Source of the DNA: Mixophyes australis
Lineage: Eukaryota; Chordata; Amphibia; Anura; Limnodynastidae
DNA length: 64,000 nt
Direction of reading: 5' to 3'
NCBI GenBank assembly: GCA_036250195.1
Contig: JAVHZZ010000001.1
Location: 398,278,117 to 398,342,116 of the forward strand
Made by a program: the position numbers and the translations under genes. Positions 1 to 10,650 of the stretch are shown one piece after another. The first letter of the stretch is position 1; every line of letters starts with the position of its first letter. The notes below the pieces were generated by a model. It saw only the letters and a list, made by a program, of their open reading frames with translations, was not told the origin of the DNA and did not search any database.

Positions 1-156
1 GAACAAACAAAATCAACAAAGATTACTTTTAAAAAAATAAGTTTCTTTCTACATTTTGCACCTTAATGCTCACCACAGATTAACTCTAGAGTTGGCTATA
101 TTTCTCCCCCAGAATACTAGTTGTTACAGAGTGTGCAATCAATTAAAGGGGAACCT

Positions 157-1821
157 CTAAGAGAAGTGTACGCCTCCTTTGTGGATGTCTATGTGATTTC
201 CAACCCAGGTATTCATTCTTCTCTCTACACAGTTCCTACTCATGTGTCCCTTCTTATGGCAGTAGAAGCACGTCCCTGTCATGTCTTCACAATGTTTTGC
301 TAGGTGTCCTATTTTATTGCCTTGAAAACACTTCCTCAACTCGTGTTGTTTCTCTTCCTTTTTACAATCTTTCCTAATGTGTCCTTCTTCTCTGCACTTG
401 TAACATCTCACTATTCTGGGTTTCCTGTTATGTGGATTGTATTCTGGTGGTCGTGTGTGCAGTCCCTCTAGTGCTGGGATACTTATCATCATTACCCTAT
501 CACTTAGTGTCTCTTTCTGTTTGTTTATACTTTTATCATGTTCTATAGCTGACTCCCTGAGAGCACTTACAGTGGTTCCTTTCCAGTATGGTAATGAAGT
601 TTGCACCCTTCTTTTCAAGTTTTCCCTGAGGCCATCCATTAGAACTTTAACAGCAACCTCTCTGTAATATAGATTATCTTTTATGTCTGGTACCCCAGTA
701 CATTTGCCCATTGCTATCAAAGCTCTGCAAAAATAGTCTGCTGCATTTTCACTATCTTTTTGCTGGATACTAAAAATTTTACTCCAGTCCACTATCACTG
801 GGAAATATGTGGCCAACTGTGTGATTATATGTCTAATATTGTCCTGATTATCATCCTCGGTTAAGGATTCATCCTCCTCCAACATACAATCCTTAATGAA
901 CTTTTGTATGTCAGTATTGAGAGGAAGACAGGTCTTCAATAATACTCGCCAATCGTTATTAGTTGGCTCGTACACATTACCATAATATCTAATAAACTGC
1001 TGACATTTGGTCAAATCTTTCCTAGGATCAGGGAAATCAGACAAAATTGAAAATGTTTCAGACCTAGTGCATGGATCATGCTTTGCTACATGTTTTAAGG
1101 GAACATCATTATTCCTGTCTGCTTTCCCATTGGGAACTGCTGCTGTGCAGACAGGATGTAAGTCTACCAAATCACTGAAACTAGTTGCTGAAATTGCTGC
1201 TGCAGTACAATGGATGTCTCCCCCTGTGTTAACCTTTTCATTATTCTCACCATTTTCAGCAGCTGCCCCTGCTGGTGGGACCGTTCCTCTTCTTTGTCCT
1301 GAAACATTACTTTTAACGTTACTTAAAACAACATACAACTTACTAGTTACAGTTTTTACATTTTTGGTATTGGCTGTACTTCCCGCCCCGACCGAATTTA
1401 TCGGGGGCGTGTTTGCGCTCAGTTCGCCACGCTTTGCAACGCACACTTCCGGAATGCTTGTTTCCGGTACGCTTACTTCCGCTGAACACGTGTTTTTCCT
1501 TACACTCACTTCCGCTGTGCGTTCGCTGCTCTGCCACGTGTTACCTTCCATTTGCCACGATTTTAAACAATGATTATGTGCATTTCTCACTTTCGTTGAC
1601 TTAATCAACCGTACTTTATCTTTTACGGTATTAAGCACCTCTGCATTAAAACTCCCTGTTATTGGGAAAGGCCTATCACAATCTTTGGTCATTTCGACCC
1701 ACGTGTCACAATACACAGTTGCGTATGCACCATATTTTGCACACATGAGAAATCTCGCTGACTCAATAAGACCTTCCTTAGGCAGTAAATTGGCAATCTC
1801 TAGCGTATGCCTAGCACCCAT
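157..1821 (-). CDS. gag: Endogenous retroviral Gag polyprotein (amber-terminated)
   Basis: The reading frame is open from 1926 to a TAG stop at 157-159. I prefer the internal ATG at 1821, giving 554 aa, because it starts Met-Gly-Ala-Arg-His-Thr, which fits the N-myristoylation pattern (Gly2, Thr6) of retroviral matrix proteins. The 35 codons upstream contain a short tandem duplication and look like leader. The C-terminal half has a capsid-like region. It ends in three nucleocapsid zinc knuckles (residues about 473-486, 498-511 and 518-531 from that start). The first and third are perfect CX2CX4HX4C; the middle one has Gly in place of its second Cys. In the family, Gag forms the particle and the knuckles bind genomic RNA. 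The amber stop recalls gamma/epsilon-type gag-pol readthrough, but the same frame closes again at a TGA five codons later and no pol is visible before the window edge. The frame has no internal stop, suggesting a fairly young insertion. Retroviral Gag is confident; the genus is inferred. Confidence 0.85.
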   Translation of the reverse strand: MGARHTLEIANLLPKEGLIESARFLMCAKYGAYATVYCDTWVEMTKDCDRPFPITGSFNAEVLNTVKDKVRLIKSTKVRNAHNHCLKSWQMEGNTWQSSERTAEVSVRKNTCSAEVSVPETSIPEVCVAKRGELSANTPPINSVGAGSTANTKNVKTVTSKLYVVLSNVKSNVSGQRRGTVPPAGAAAENGENNEKVNTGGDIHCTAAAISATSFSDLVDLHPVCTAAVPNGKADRNNDVPLKHVAKHDPCTRSETFSILSDFPDPRKDLTKCQQFIRYYGNVYEPTNNDWRVLLKTCLPLNTDIQKFIKDCMLEEDESLTEDDNQDNIRHIITQLATYFPVIVDWSKIFSIQQKDSENAADYFCRALIAMGKCTGVPDIKDNLYYREVAVKVLMDGLRENLKRRVQTSLPYWKGTTVSALRESAIEHDKSINKQKETLSDRVMMISIPALEGLHTRPPEYNPHNRKPRIVRCYKCREEGHIRKDCKKEEKQHELRKCFQGNKIGHLAKHCEDMTGTCFYCHKKGHMSRNCVERRMNTWVGNHIDIHKGGVHFS

Positions 1822-2822
1822 GTTGTACAATATACTTTCTACCCGGAACACAGACACACCGCAATGCTCTGTTCCTTCCGGCCAAATGTGAAACACAGAC
1901 ACACCGCAATGCTCTGTTCTTTCCACTAAATAATTTCAACTCTGTTGCTATACTCACCGCTAGAGATCTATTATGCTCGGTGAACGTATTTCCTTTAGCC
2001 GCACTCACTCGCTTTTCTCGCCCCTGGCGAGGTTCCCTAATACAGAAATATCACTGTGGGCCCCAAGGGCTATCAGCTCCTCGATACCCTGGCTCAACCA
2101 CAAAAATCTGCTGAGTTTATTATCGCTGGGAGCGCAAGTTAATACAATCAACCTGCCTTTCCAGTAAATTTCCTCCTAGCTGCTTCACCAATTCGCACTA
2201 ACGGTGCGATCGGATCGCACTGCCTACCAATACTAATTATTAGCAAACCTTGCGATCTATTGGTAGCGCTTTGCGAAAACCCGGTTTTCGCATTCGGTAT
2301 ACCTGCCCTGTATACCGTCCTTCAGTTGGGCAATCCGCCTCGTCAGACAGCAACTGAGCACCTCAACAATAAACAGTGTATCTACGTTACAAAATCGCAC
2401 ACTATACACCTTTTCTGCGCAGAAAATTGAAAGTTCCCAACAACCGTAATAATGTCTCAGAGGCTTTCACAAGTAATTATACTATGCATATAATAACTAT
2501 CAAAACAATTGTTCACCCACGTGGCAAATCTACCGGAAGTTTGCGTACGCACAGCAGGAAGTACACATACGCACAGCAATGCAATACACTTTAAACCATT
2601 AAAACGACAATAAAAAGAAACATTTTTCTTTCTTGTCCCTAGATTCTAATTAGCGTTCCTTCAGTCTATGCAACAACGGACATTCGGTTTCGCAACACAC
2701 AGTGAACCACAGGTATTAGACGTATTACGTTCTTTCCTGCTTTATACGACGCGTCCGTCCATCCACCCTTTGTTGAGGAACCGAATATCGTAAGCGTTGC
2801 ATACCTGCCGGTAACGTAATTC
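1822..2822 (-). other. Retroviral leader between primer site and gag
   Basis: About 1 kb with no long open frame. In element orientation it should hold the packaging region and a possible splice donor, but neither can be placed with confidence. It contains short inverted motifs around 2206-2300. A tandem duplication of about 45 bp near 1850-1926 spans the leader and the upstream in-frame codons. Confidence 0.45.
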
Positions 2823-2840
2823 CTAACTCACGAGCCCCCA
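2823..2840 (-). promoter_or_regulatory. Primer-binding site, tRNA-Pro type
   Basis: Directly abutting the LTR, the minus strand reads TGGGGGCTCGT followed by GAGTTAG. The first 11 bases equal the tRNA-Pro primer site used by murine-leukaemia-type retroviruses; the rest diverges. This fixes the orientation and start of the retroviral genome. Confidence 0.7.
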
Positions 2841-3739
2841 AATTATTAAAGTAATTCTATCGTTTTAAAATAAGCATTGCCCAATCAATTGTATGTGTGT
2901 CCAAAGCACAAAGTGATTTATTTTTAACAGATGTAAATAGTCAACAATTCAATACATTATTATATCATGATAAAGTACAGTACAGCACAGCCAATACCAA
3001 AAGATAAGTACATACCAAATGCAATCGCTTGCGCACGCTGCGCAATCACCGGACCCGATGGACAATATTCTGTATAGAATATTGTGTCAGAGTTGACTGA
3101 GGCCCCAGTGAGATACAGCTAATATATATACAGTCAGTGTTTCATTGTGAACAATAGAGATGACGTAGATTGTTTCTATAGGTCCAGACGTTGGGTGGGT
3201 CCAGGCCAGACAGGTAATAGGTTGATTCAATCTAAGGAATCCAAAGGTGGGGGTCTTCTCTCCAGGGGGTCTGCTCCTTTTCATAGCCAGTATCATACAA
3301 AGGTTTTACTCTCTAATATCAATAACTAAAGTATGCAATGTGCGATCTCTTCACCGACTGCACCGGACAGCTGCTGATGATTAGGGCTTCAATATGATAT
3401 CAGGCATGACACCTTTCCTATTACCTAAACCTTTAATAACACTACAATGTACATATAATCAACATATATCTATATATATGTATATATATATAGACTAATA
3501 ATAAACTGAATACTATCTGCTCCTGAATTACAGTGTAACAGAACCAATATGAAATTATATAAATAACTAACTGTTGTAATGCGAGTGTGTGCGTGCGTAT
3601 TTTACCGTGCGAACGCACCACGTCACGTAACACGTGGCGTACGCTTCGCAATACGCACGGCAAACCAATATTAAACCAATATACTTTCGTTCATCCAATT
3701 ATACGACTTCAACACCATGTATACCGCCTTGTAATAATT
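2841..3739 (-). repeat. Putative 5' LTR of the endogenous retrovirus
   Basis: This roughly 900-bp segment lies immediately upstream of the primer-binding site in element orientation. Its two ends are an inverted pair, AATTATTA at 2841-2848 and TAATAATT at 3732-3739. On the minus strand it contains a TATA-like run near 3122-3132 and an AATAAA polyadenylation signal at 2917-2922, about 75 bp before the 3' end, in plausible U3-R-U5 order. The ends are not the usual TG...CA, so the outer boundary is less certain than the inner one. The 3' LTR and target-site duplication are outside the window. Confidence 0.6.
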
Positions 3740-5067
3740 AAATAAATAAAAAATAATGTAAAAAAAATAATAAAAAAATAAAAAAATAAAATGCCCCCCC
3801 AAACAGCACAAGGGTTGGTTATGCTGTTTGGGACGGGGTGCACACCTTTTCTTTTAAAACATTTTTTAACTTTGTTTTTTTAATAGACCAAGGTCTCCTG
3901 CACCAGCTGAAAGCACTCGCAAAAGATACGTCTCCTAGAGACCTATCTGTGTTTGCTTTCAATTCAAAATAGCATGTAAAGAGCCTGAAGACGCCTTTAC
4001 ATTGCTAGGCTCGCCCACTACCTTCCCCGTTCCACCTCTCTAAGCGCAGAGAGGTGCAGTGTGGAGATCTGTCTCAGCAGAGTGCAAACTTTGGCCAAAA
4101 GTGCTTTTTGCGCTGATAATAAGGACTTGCATCTGACTCTAAATGAGGCCCTTAGTGTGGTTGGATGATCTGCACACATCAATCAACTGTATTTACAAGC
4201 AATTATGCTCACCCTATAACAAACCCAATGTAGAGGGCACTGTTGAGTCAGTAATAAGGAGACAGTCAATTCCAAGCTCTTTTATTGTCAGAAGTGCAAG
4301 AAACACAGCAGCAGAAACAGGTGCACAGCATTCATGTTAATAGCAACAGGTGCAAAACAAGAAAATATACAGCAGCAAATAGCTTAGGTGGTAATAGGAG
4401 ACTGGACATTAAGTCCTAGTTCACAGGAACAATTTATCCTCTTGCTAGACCATTTCAGACCTGGCTATTATGCCTTATGAAGGACATTATATACTGAAGG
4501 GGTCCTCACTTATTCATCTTCATCCTGCTAAACCAAATCAGATATGTTTAGGATTAGTAGCTGTCTCATATACTATAAATGAGCTACTGATAATGTTTAC
4601 ATGTACATGTAAACATTACATCCCCATATGTTGACAGAATTTCAGATATTTGGCATTTTACTTATGTTTGCTATGCAGCCGAGTGCAACTATTTGTTCTC
4701 TATGCTCATCTGTTGTGTCCTTAAAAAAAAACCTGTTACACATATGCACAAAATCAAGTTTTAATATATGTGCAATTTGCTAATATATTATTTAAATCAC
4801 TTTGACAGTTATGTTGAGAACAAATTCAAATTATATGGGATTACAGGAACATAACAAACACTGTTTTTGGTGACAGCATTTAAAAGCCCTTCCTATATTT
4901 TGTTAATTACTTTTCAGAATGTTCTTGAGCTTTCTGTTTGATTATATTCTCCTACTTGAATAAGAGGCACTTCGTAAACAATGTATGTAACCCTTAAATA
5001 CATTAGACAAATTATTTTTTCCTCCAAAAAGTTGTCAAAATATTTGTCCTACAAAATGATTTATGAC
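3740..5067. other. Intergenic, no gene recognised; A/T-rich run and a 28-bp palindrome
   Basis: An A/T-rich simple stretch lies at 3738-3790. No frame resembles a known protein. A perfect 28-bp palindrome (left half TAATGTTTACATGT) lies at 4591-4618. The remainder is unassigned. Confidence 0.5.
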
Positions 5068-5382
5068 TGAGATGCTCAGGTTCGGTTCCCCGAGAACCAA
5101 ACACACCTGAACTTAGCAGATCCAATGCCGAGCCGAGCTGGCTCGGTACTGTCGCGCGCCCTCGGAATTGAAAACGAGGCAAAACATCATTGTTACGTCG
5201 TCGGATCTCGCAGGCATTAATTTCTATAATTACCACCCTCCACGGCGATCCAGCTCCATTTCACAGAGGGACACAGAAGGGGTAGCACAGTTCCTGACAG
5301 TCTCTAGAGCAGTTGGGCAGCGTCATAGGTAGAAAAGAAAGAGGAGGAGTAGCAGTGTTCTTCAGGTGACATTCAAGAGAGC

Positions 5383-5712
5383 TTCAATGCTCCATTGCTA
5401 ATTGTCATTGCTGAAATACAAATAATAGGGCTGGCAGGCTTGGTCTTGTAAATCTGCAGCCACATTGTACTGTGTTATATAGGTAAAACACAAAGAGGAG
5501 AGCTCCATTACTCCATTGCTAATTGTCATTGCTGAAATACAAATAATAGGGCTGGCAGGTTTGGTCTTGTAAATCTGCAGTCACATTGTACTATGTTATA
5601 TAGGTTAAACACAAAGAGGAGAGCTCCATTGCTAATTGTCATTGCTGACATATAAATAATAGGGCTGACAGTGTTGTTCTTAATCTGCAGTCACATTGTA
5701 CTGTGTTATCAA
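5383..5712 (+). repeat. Tandem array, about 113-121 bp unit, 2.7 copies
   Basis: The motif TTGCTAATTGTCATTGCT recurs at about 5395, 5516 and 5629, followed each time by the same downstream sequence. A diverged inverted unit occurs at 8995-9130 in the inner transposon, linking both to one family. Confidence 0.85.
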
Positions 5713-5713
5713 A

Positions 5714-6549
5714 ATGGATTCACAGCAGTACACAGAAGACCAGGAGCACCAAGCAGCTGCTGGCACCAGTCATGATGATAGTAATCCCTCTACGTCATCT
5801 GCTAAAGCCTATGTTAAAGTGCATAGTGTTTTTAAGTCAGGGAAACAAAATTGTAAAAAAACACCTTTTACCTTGGTCAAGAAAAAAAGACCTGTAATCC
5901 AGGCAAAGTTATCTGCAGAAAAAAATAAAATTGGCAACATGCCATTCTACACACGCAGTGGCAAGGGAAGAATGAGGCCTTCGCCTTTCTCTAAGAGTGC
6001 TAGTTCTGCAACTGTCACTGAGGCATCTTCTTGTAAGGTCAGTCATGACCAAGCAAGACCTTGTCATTCGGACTCCAAAAGTGGTGTCCAAATACTTTTA
6101 CGTGTAAAAGCCGAGGTGGAAGAAAACAATAAGGCATTAGAGGAAAATGTATGTTCAGATTCAGAAATTATACAAATCCCTGAGGAGAATCTATCCACAA
6201 GTGCTATGTGTAATCCTGACCTGTCTGATAGTGTACCCATAAAAAAGGCCCCTTCCAGCATTTCTGCAGATGTGTGCATGAACAGCCCAAGTGTAGCTGG
6301 TGACAAATTGAGGATGCCACTTTGGAATTGCAACAGGATGAGGGGTATATTTGTGTAACTGATGAGGGTGCTAATGAGGATGTTGATGAGGATAATGCTG
6401 GTTGTGTAAGTCCTGTAACAGTGGAAGCAGTTCTTGCACGTGATAAGAAGAAGGCCATTGTCATGAATGGGCATAAGACCAAAAAAATCCACCTCTTATG
6501 TGTGGAATTATTTTTACCCAAATATTTACAGTTGTCTAGCCATTTGTAG
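5714..6549 (+). pseudogene. hAT-family N-terminal ORF relic, outer copy
   Basis: The frame from 5714 runs to 6358, then the matching frame shifts by one near 6320 and continues to 6549. The start is chosen because the inner copy's relic begins with the same Met-Asp and similar polar residues. Shared features with the minus-strand relic at 9480-10115 include a Ser/Thr-rich N-terminus, a Lys-rich segment, a conserved MPFYTRSGK stretch, an acidic region and a short Cys-hydrophobic-Ser-Pro motif. No BED finger or catalytic region is visible. In this family the segment lies upstream of the transposase domain; its role is unknown. Confidence 0.6.
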
Positions 6550-6777
6550 CGTTTGCAAAGCCACAGTAAAGTAAGCATGGATGTCTAAATAGACGTGTAT
6601 ATGTATTACCTTCCACTTTGCTACTGTTTCATCAGTATTGCACAAAGTATTTGTAATCTGCACTTTACATCAAAGGTACCTAACTATGTTATAATTTTTT
6701 GGGAATTGGGGCTGATTTAAAACTCAGTGATGAACTTGCTTTTTGCTGTGAATTGCAATGGCTCTTTTTAGTGCATT

Positions 6778-6926
6778 GTCTGGCACCCTGGATTGGTCAG
6801 GGTCTGATAAAAGTACGCATCCCAGGGGGGGGCAGCGCTCGTCGCCATGTATTAGCTGTAGAATAACCACAGTTATCCAAGGAATGGGTGGAGCGATCAA
6901 ATGAACCATAACTGATTTCATGATGC
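6778..6926 (-). pseudogene. 18S rRNA fragment (5' region), antisense
   Basis: The reverse complement contains an ordered run of conserved 18S motifs: ATCAGTTATGGTTC, CTTGGATAACTGTGGT, GAGCTAATACATG-like sequence, CGACGAGCGCTG, GGGATGCG and TTTATCAGACC. This corresponds roughly to positions 90-240 of vertebrate 18S. It carries substitutions and a G-tract expansion, so it is not a functional rRNA. It lies inside the outer hAT-like element. Confidence 0.88.
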
Positions 6927-7349
6927 AAGGACAATTCCATCTTGCACCACTTTTCTTTTCTGCCACTGCGGTGTGGCAATGTTTCCTAGATGTGCTATGA
7001 ACTGTCGTGTGTTTGTGTCATTGCATCCAGCCAGGTCGCTGCAGTCTTTGTTTGAACGTGTATGAAAATTAGAGATGGTCACTGACCCCCGTGTTTTGGT
7101 TTTGGATTCGGTTTTGGATCTGGATTACCGTCGTGTTTTGGTTTTGGTTTTGCAAAACCGCCCTTGCGTGTTTTGGTTTTGTTTGGTTTTGTTTTGCAAT
7201 TTGTTAAAAAAATTACATTTATTGGTGCTAAAATAACATAATTTAGGTATTATTTTGTAGCTACATTATTATTAACCTCAGTAACACTAATTTCCAGTCA
7301 TTTTTTATTCAATTTTGAACACCTCCTATGTCACAATATGATTTTCATA

Positions 7350-9000
7350 CACTTGAAAAGAAAAATTGCTGCAGTTCTTGCCAGTGATAACAAAAAGGCC
7401 ATTGTCATGCCTGGGCATAAGACCAAAAATCCACCTCTTAAGTGTGGAATTATTTTTATACAAATCCTGGCAAGAGATGTCTATCCATTTGTAGGGTTTT
7501 CAAAGCCACACTCAGTAGAGGTAGGGACCTTAACCATCTGGGATCCTCATCCATGTTTCGTCATTTTTCAGCGAGTTCTTGGAAAACTGTTGGAAAAATC
7601 AGAAACTTTGGTTAAAAAAAATAACAACAAGCAGTCCAGCGTAATCTACCTCCCTTCTCTCATCTACATCCCAGCACCTGCATTCTTCCCCCCAACACCT
7701 ACATAATCAATATCCCCTGAACCAACAATTGGCAGTTAAACAATCCTCTGCAAGAGGAAGCAAGAATGAAACCTGTCACCCAGTCGCAAAGCGGATCACA
7801 GACACTCTGGGTACTATGCTAGTGTTAGATCTGCGTCCAATGTCCACTATTAATACAGTTGGTTTAAGACATTTAATTGAGGTGTTCTGTCCCTGTTAGC
7901 AAATGTCATCACTATACCATTTTACTAGAAAAGCTAATTCTCTCCTGTACTGGAAAGTTCCTAAAAATGTAATTATTGGGCGACAAATTGGCATTCTACC
8001 CACTGTACACTTAACCACAGATATGTGTACAAGCGGAACTGGGCAAACTAAAGATTATATGACTGTGAAAGCCCACTGGGCTTGTCATTCGCCTTCCCCA
8101 GCCTGGACAGCAGCAGCATGTACCCAGGTACGTCACATTTTTGAGAAGTAGGCTACTCTGTGTATCAGCGGCTTCAGTAAGAGGCATACAGCTGACAAAC
8201 TGTTCCAAAAACTAAGGGATGTCATTGAAAGATGGCTAATCCTGCTTGGACTCTCCTGAGGATATGTCATTTCTGATTACAACCCCAATATTGGTCAAGC
8301 ATTACAGCGGGGTTGAATTCCATCACATTTCCTGTTTTGCACACACTATCAACTTGGTGTTACAGAACTTTTTAAAAATGACATGCAGGAGATGCGGTTT
8401 GTGTCCAGAACCATTTAGGGTCAATTTCTGGTTTCTGCAACAGCATGTAGGAGAATGCAGCAGCTGCAAGAAGACTAGCATTTGAGGGGAATATATTTTA
8501 GTCCAGCGAAGTAGTTACCTGTGAAGAAAGTGCAGACACGGTTAGCTTGAGTCAAGTGATTGCCTTAATAATACATTTTGAAAAGGTGCTACAGAAAATT
8601 ATAGTGTGCAATAAAACAAAGTAAATGTGCTAACTATATTTTAATTGTAGATTAAATACTTAATTTTCTTTGCAAGGATCCCAGACTTATCAACATCTTG
8701 TTGGGATGTCTTCTACTTCAGTTTCTCTGGCAACTGCTTGTTGTAAAAGAAATTGCTTTCCCAAGACACCCAGTGGTGATGCAGATGAGTCCGCTCAACA
8801 TTTTGATATTTGCTGTGCTGTAAAAGAATTGTCAAAAAATCGTGACAGCTCTGCCCTAAAATCAACTAGTCATTCCCTTTGGAAGGCCATTATCAGCAAT
8901 TACATCATACTACACAGACTTATATGATGGTGGGATGAATTAGTATTGTTTGAGGAAGATTATCACTAAACCCTGCCACCTCTCCTGTTTCGCAGTGAGC
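7350..9000 (+). pseudogene. hAT transposase fossil (ZBED-like)
   Basis: Frame-shifted blocks in order read like a hAT transposase. 7366-7500 is homologous to the outer copy's 6430-6560. 7786-7890 has an LRPMSTINTVGL-like segment matching the P(I/M)STVE..G region. 7903-8151 includes LTTDMCTSGTGQTKDYM, the hAT LTTDxWTS block with Trp changed to Cys. 8160-8250 has an RHTADKL...LRDVIERW segment, and 8260-8400 has HISCFAHTINLVLQ. 8670-9000 is a weaker C-terminal stretch. Multiple stops and shifts make it non-functional. The C-terminal dimerisation motif is not clear. In the family this enzyme cuts and pastes DNA and makes 8-bp target duplications, as seen around this element. Confidence 0.8.
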
Positions 9001-9130
9001 TATGGTACAATAAAATGTAACTGCAGATTTAGACCAAGATCAGCCCTATTATTTCTATTTCAGCAATTACAATTAGCAATGGAGCAATGGAGGTCTTCTC
9101 TTTGGGTGTTACCTATATAATGCAGCACAA
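8995..9130 (-). repeat. Inverted diverged unit of the 5383-5712 array
   Basis: The reverse complement matches the 5383-5712 repeat unit, including ATTGCTAATTG, AATAATAGGGCTG and a TATATAGGTAA-like segment. Confidence 0.75.
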
Positions 9131-9479
9131 TTTGCCTGCAAATTCTACAAACAAGCCTGCTTGTCTTCCTCTTCATCAATGACTCTTAGCAATTAAGCAC
9201 TCGTCTTTGGGTGTATATTACACCCAAATCTTATTAGTGCAAATTACTAAAAATACAGTTTAATCCCTGATAGGCCCTCCACCATCCTTTGCATGTTAAT
9301 AGTAGGATTGGTTGGAGTTTTGGTCAAGGTCACACATTTTTTTGACAAATCCTTCAAACCAGCCCAGATGTCAAACTGTTGTGGTTTGCCACCTGCGTCA
9401 TCCCTGCTTGTGTTTGGAAAGTGCATATTGGTGCCAGAACCTCACGTGCCAGAACTGCTCCCACTGGTGCCACACTGCT

Positions 9480-10115
9480 GCAGGACTTAGACAATCAACC
9501 GCATCCTCATCGTCGGATACCCAAATCTCCCCCACATCCTCTTCTAAAGACAAAGTGTTATCCTCACTTGGTGTATCACCGGCTACACTCGGGCTGTTCA
9601 GGCACACATCAGCAGAACTGCTGAAACGCCCCTTCTTTATGGGTACACTAACAGAATGCTCACGATTAGACATCCCACTGTTGGATGGACTCTCCACAGG
9701 GATTGGTGTCATTTCTGATTCAGAGCAAACATTATCCTCTAATGCCTTACTGTTATCTTGCAGCTCGGCTTTGACGCGTAACAGTAGTTGTGCACCACTT
9801 GTAGGCTCAGTAACATTTTTGTATCTGCCACTAATAGCCAAAGGTGAAGGCCTCATTCTCTCTTTGCCACTGCGTGTGTAGAATGGCATGTTGGCAATTT
9901 TTTTTTTTATTAGCACTTAACTTTTGCTCAGTAACACTTCTTTTTCGCTTCAACACAGTAAATTTTTTTGGGGTTTTGGCTTTTTGGACTGATTTGGAAA
10001 CACTGTGTAGTTTGACATCGCCTTGCCCAGATGACGTACTGGGAACACTAACATCAGGACTAGTGACAGAACCTGGTTGCTCATTCTGATCATATGTGGA
10101 CTGCTTTAAATCCAT
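9480..10115 (-). pseudogene. hAT-family N-terminal ORF relic, inner copy
   Basis: Minus-strand homologue of 5714-6549. It starts with Met-Asp at 10115, loses frame at an A-run near 9900 (T-run on the plus strand), and resumes with the conserved MPFYTRSGK segment. It ends at a Leu-Ser-Pro-Ala-Ala-Val segment near 9480. Beyond that point homology with the outer copy stops, because the continuation lies inverted at 7366 and onward. It is not translatable as one protein. Confidence 0.65.
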
Positions 10116-10129
10116 TCTGAGCGGAAAGC

Positions 10130-10650
10130 ACCTGTAGTGGTAAAAATTATTTGGTAAGATACTGCTGACAGATATGACTTTTGACAGCCAGAAATATTTA
10201 TGCACAATTATGGGGGACACCCCAAAAGCACTGGGGAGTGCTAAAAATTATTTGGTAGCTACTGCTGACAGATATGACTTTTGACAGCCAGAAATATCTA
10301 TGCACAATTATGGGGGACACCCCAAAAGCACTGAGGAGTGCTAAAAATTATTTGGTAGATACTGCTGACAGATATGACTTTTGACAGCCAGAAATATTTA
10401 TGCACAATTATGGTGGATACCCCAAAAGCACTGAGGAGTGCTAAAAATTATTTGGTAGATACTGCTGACAGATATGACTTTTGACAGCCAGAAATATTTA
10501 TGCACAATTATGGGGAACACCCCTAAAGCACTGAGGAGTGCTAAAAATTATTTGGTAGATACTGCTGACAGATATGACTTTTGACAGCCAGAAATATTTA
10601 TGCACTATTATGGGGGACACCCCAAAAGCACTGGGGAGTGCTAAATATTA
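10130..10650 (+). repeat. Tandem array, 100-bp unit, about 5 copies
   Basis: The segment TAAAAATTATTTGGTAG recurs at 10141, 10242, 10342, 10442 and 10542. The units are nearly identical. The array lies just inside the 5'-type end of the inner hAT-like element, in the same position as the 5383-5712 array of the outer copy but with unrelated sequence. Confidence 0.93.

Noticed and set aside
1007..1573. 188-codon plus-strand frame
   Set aside because: It lies antisense to the intact gag reading frame and has no domain signature.
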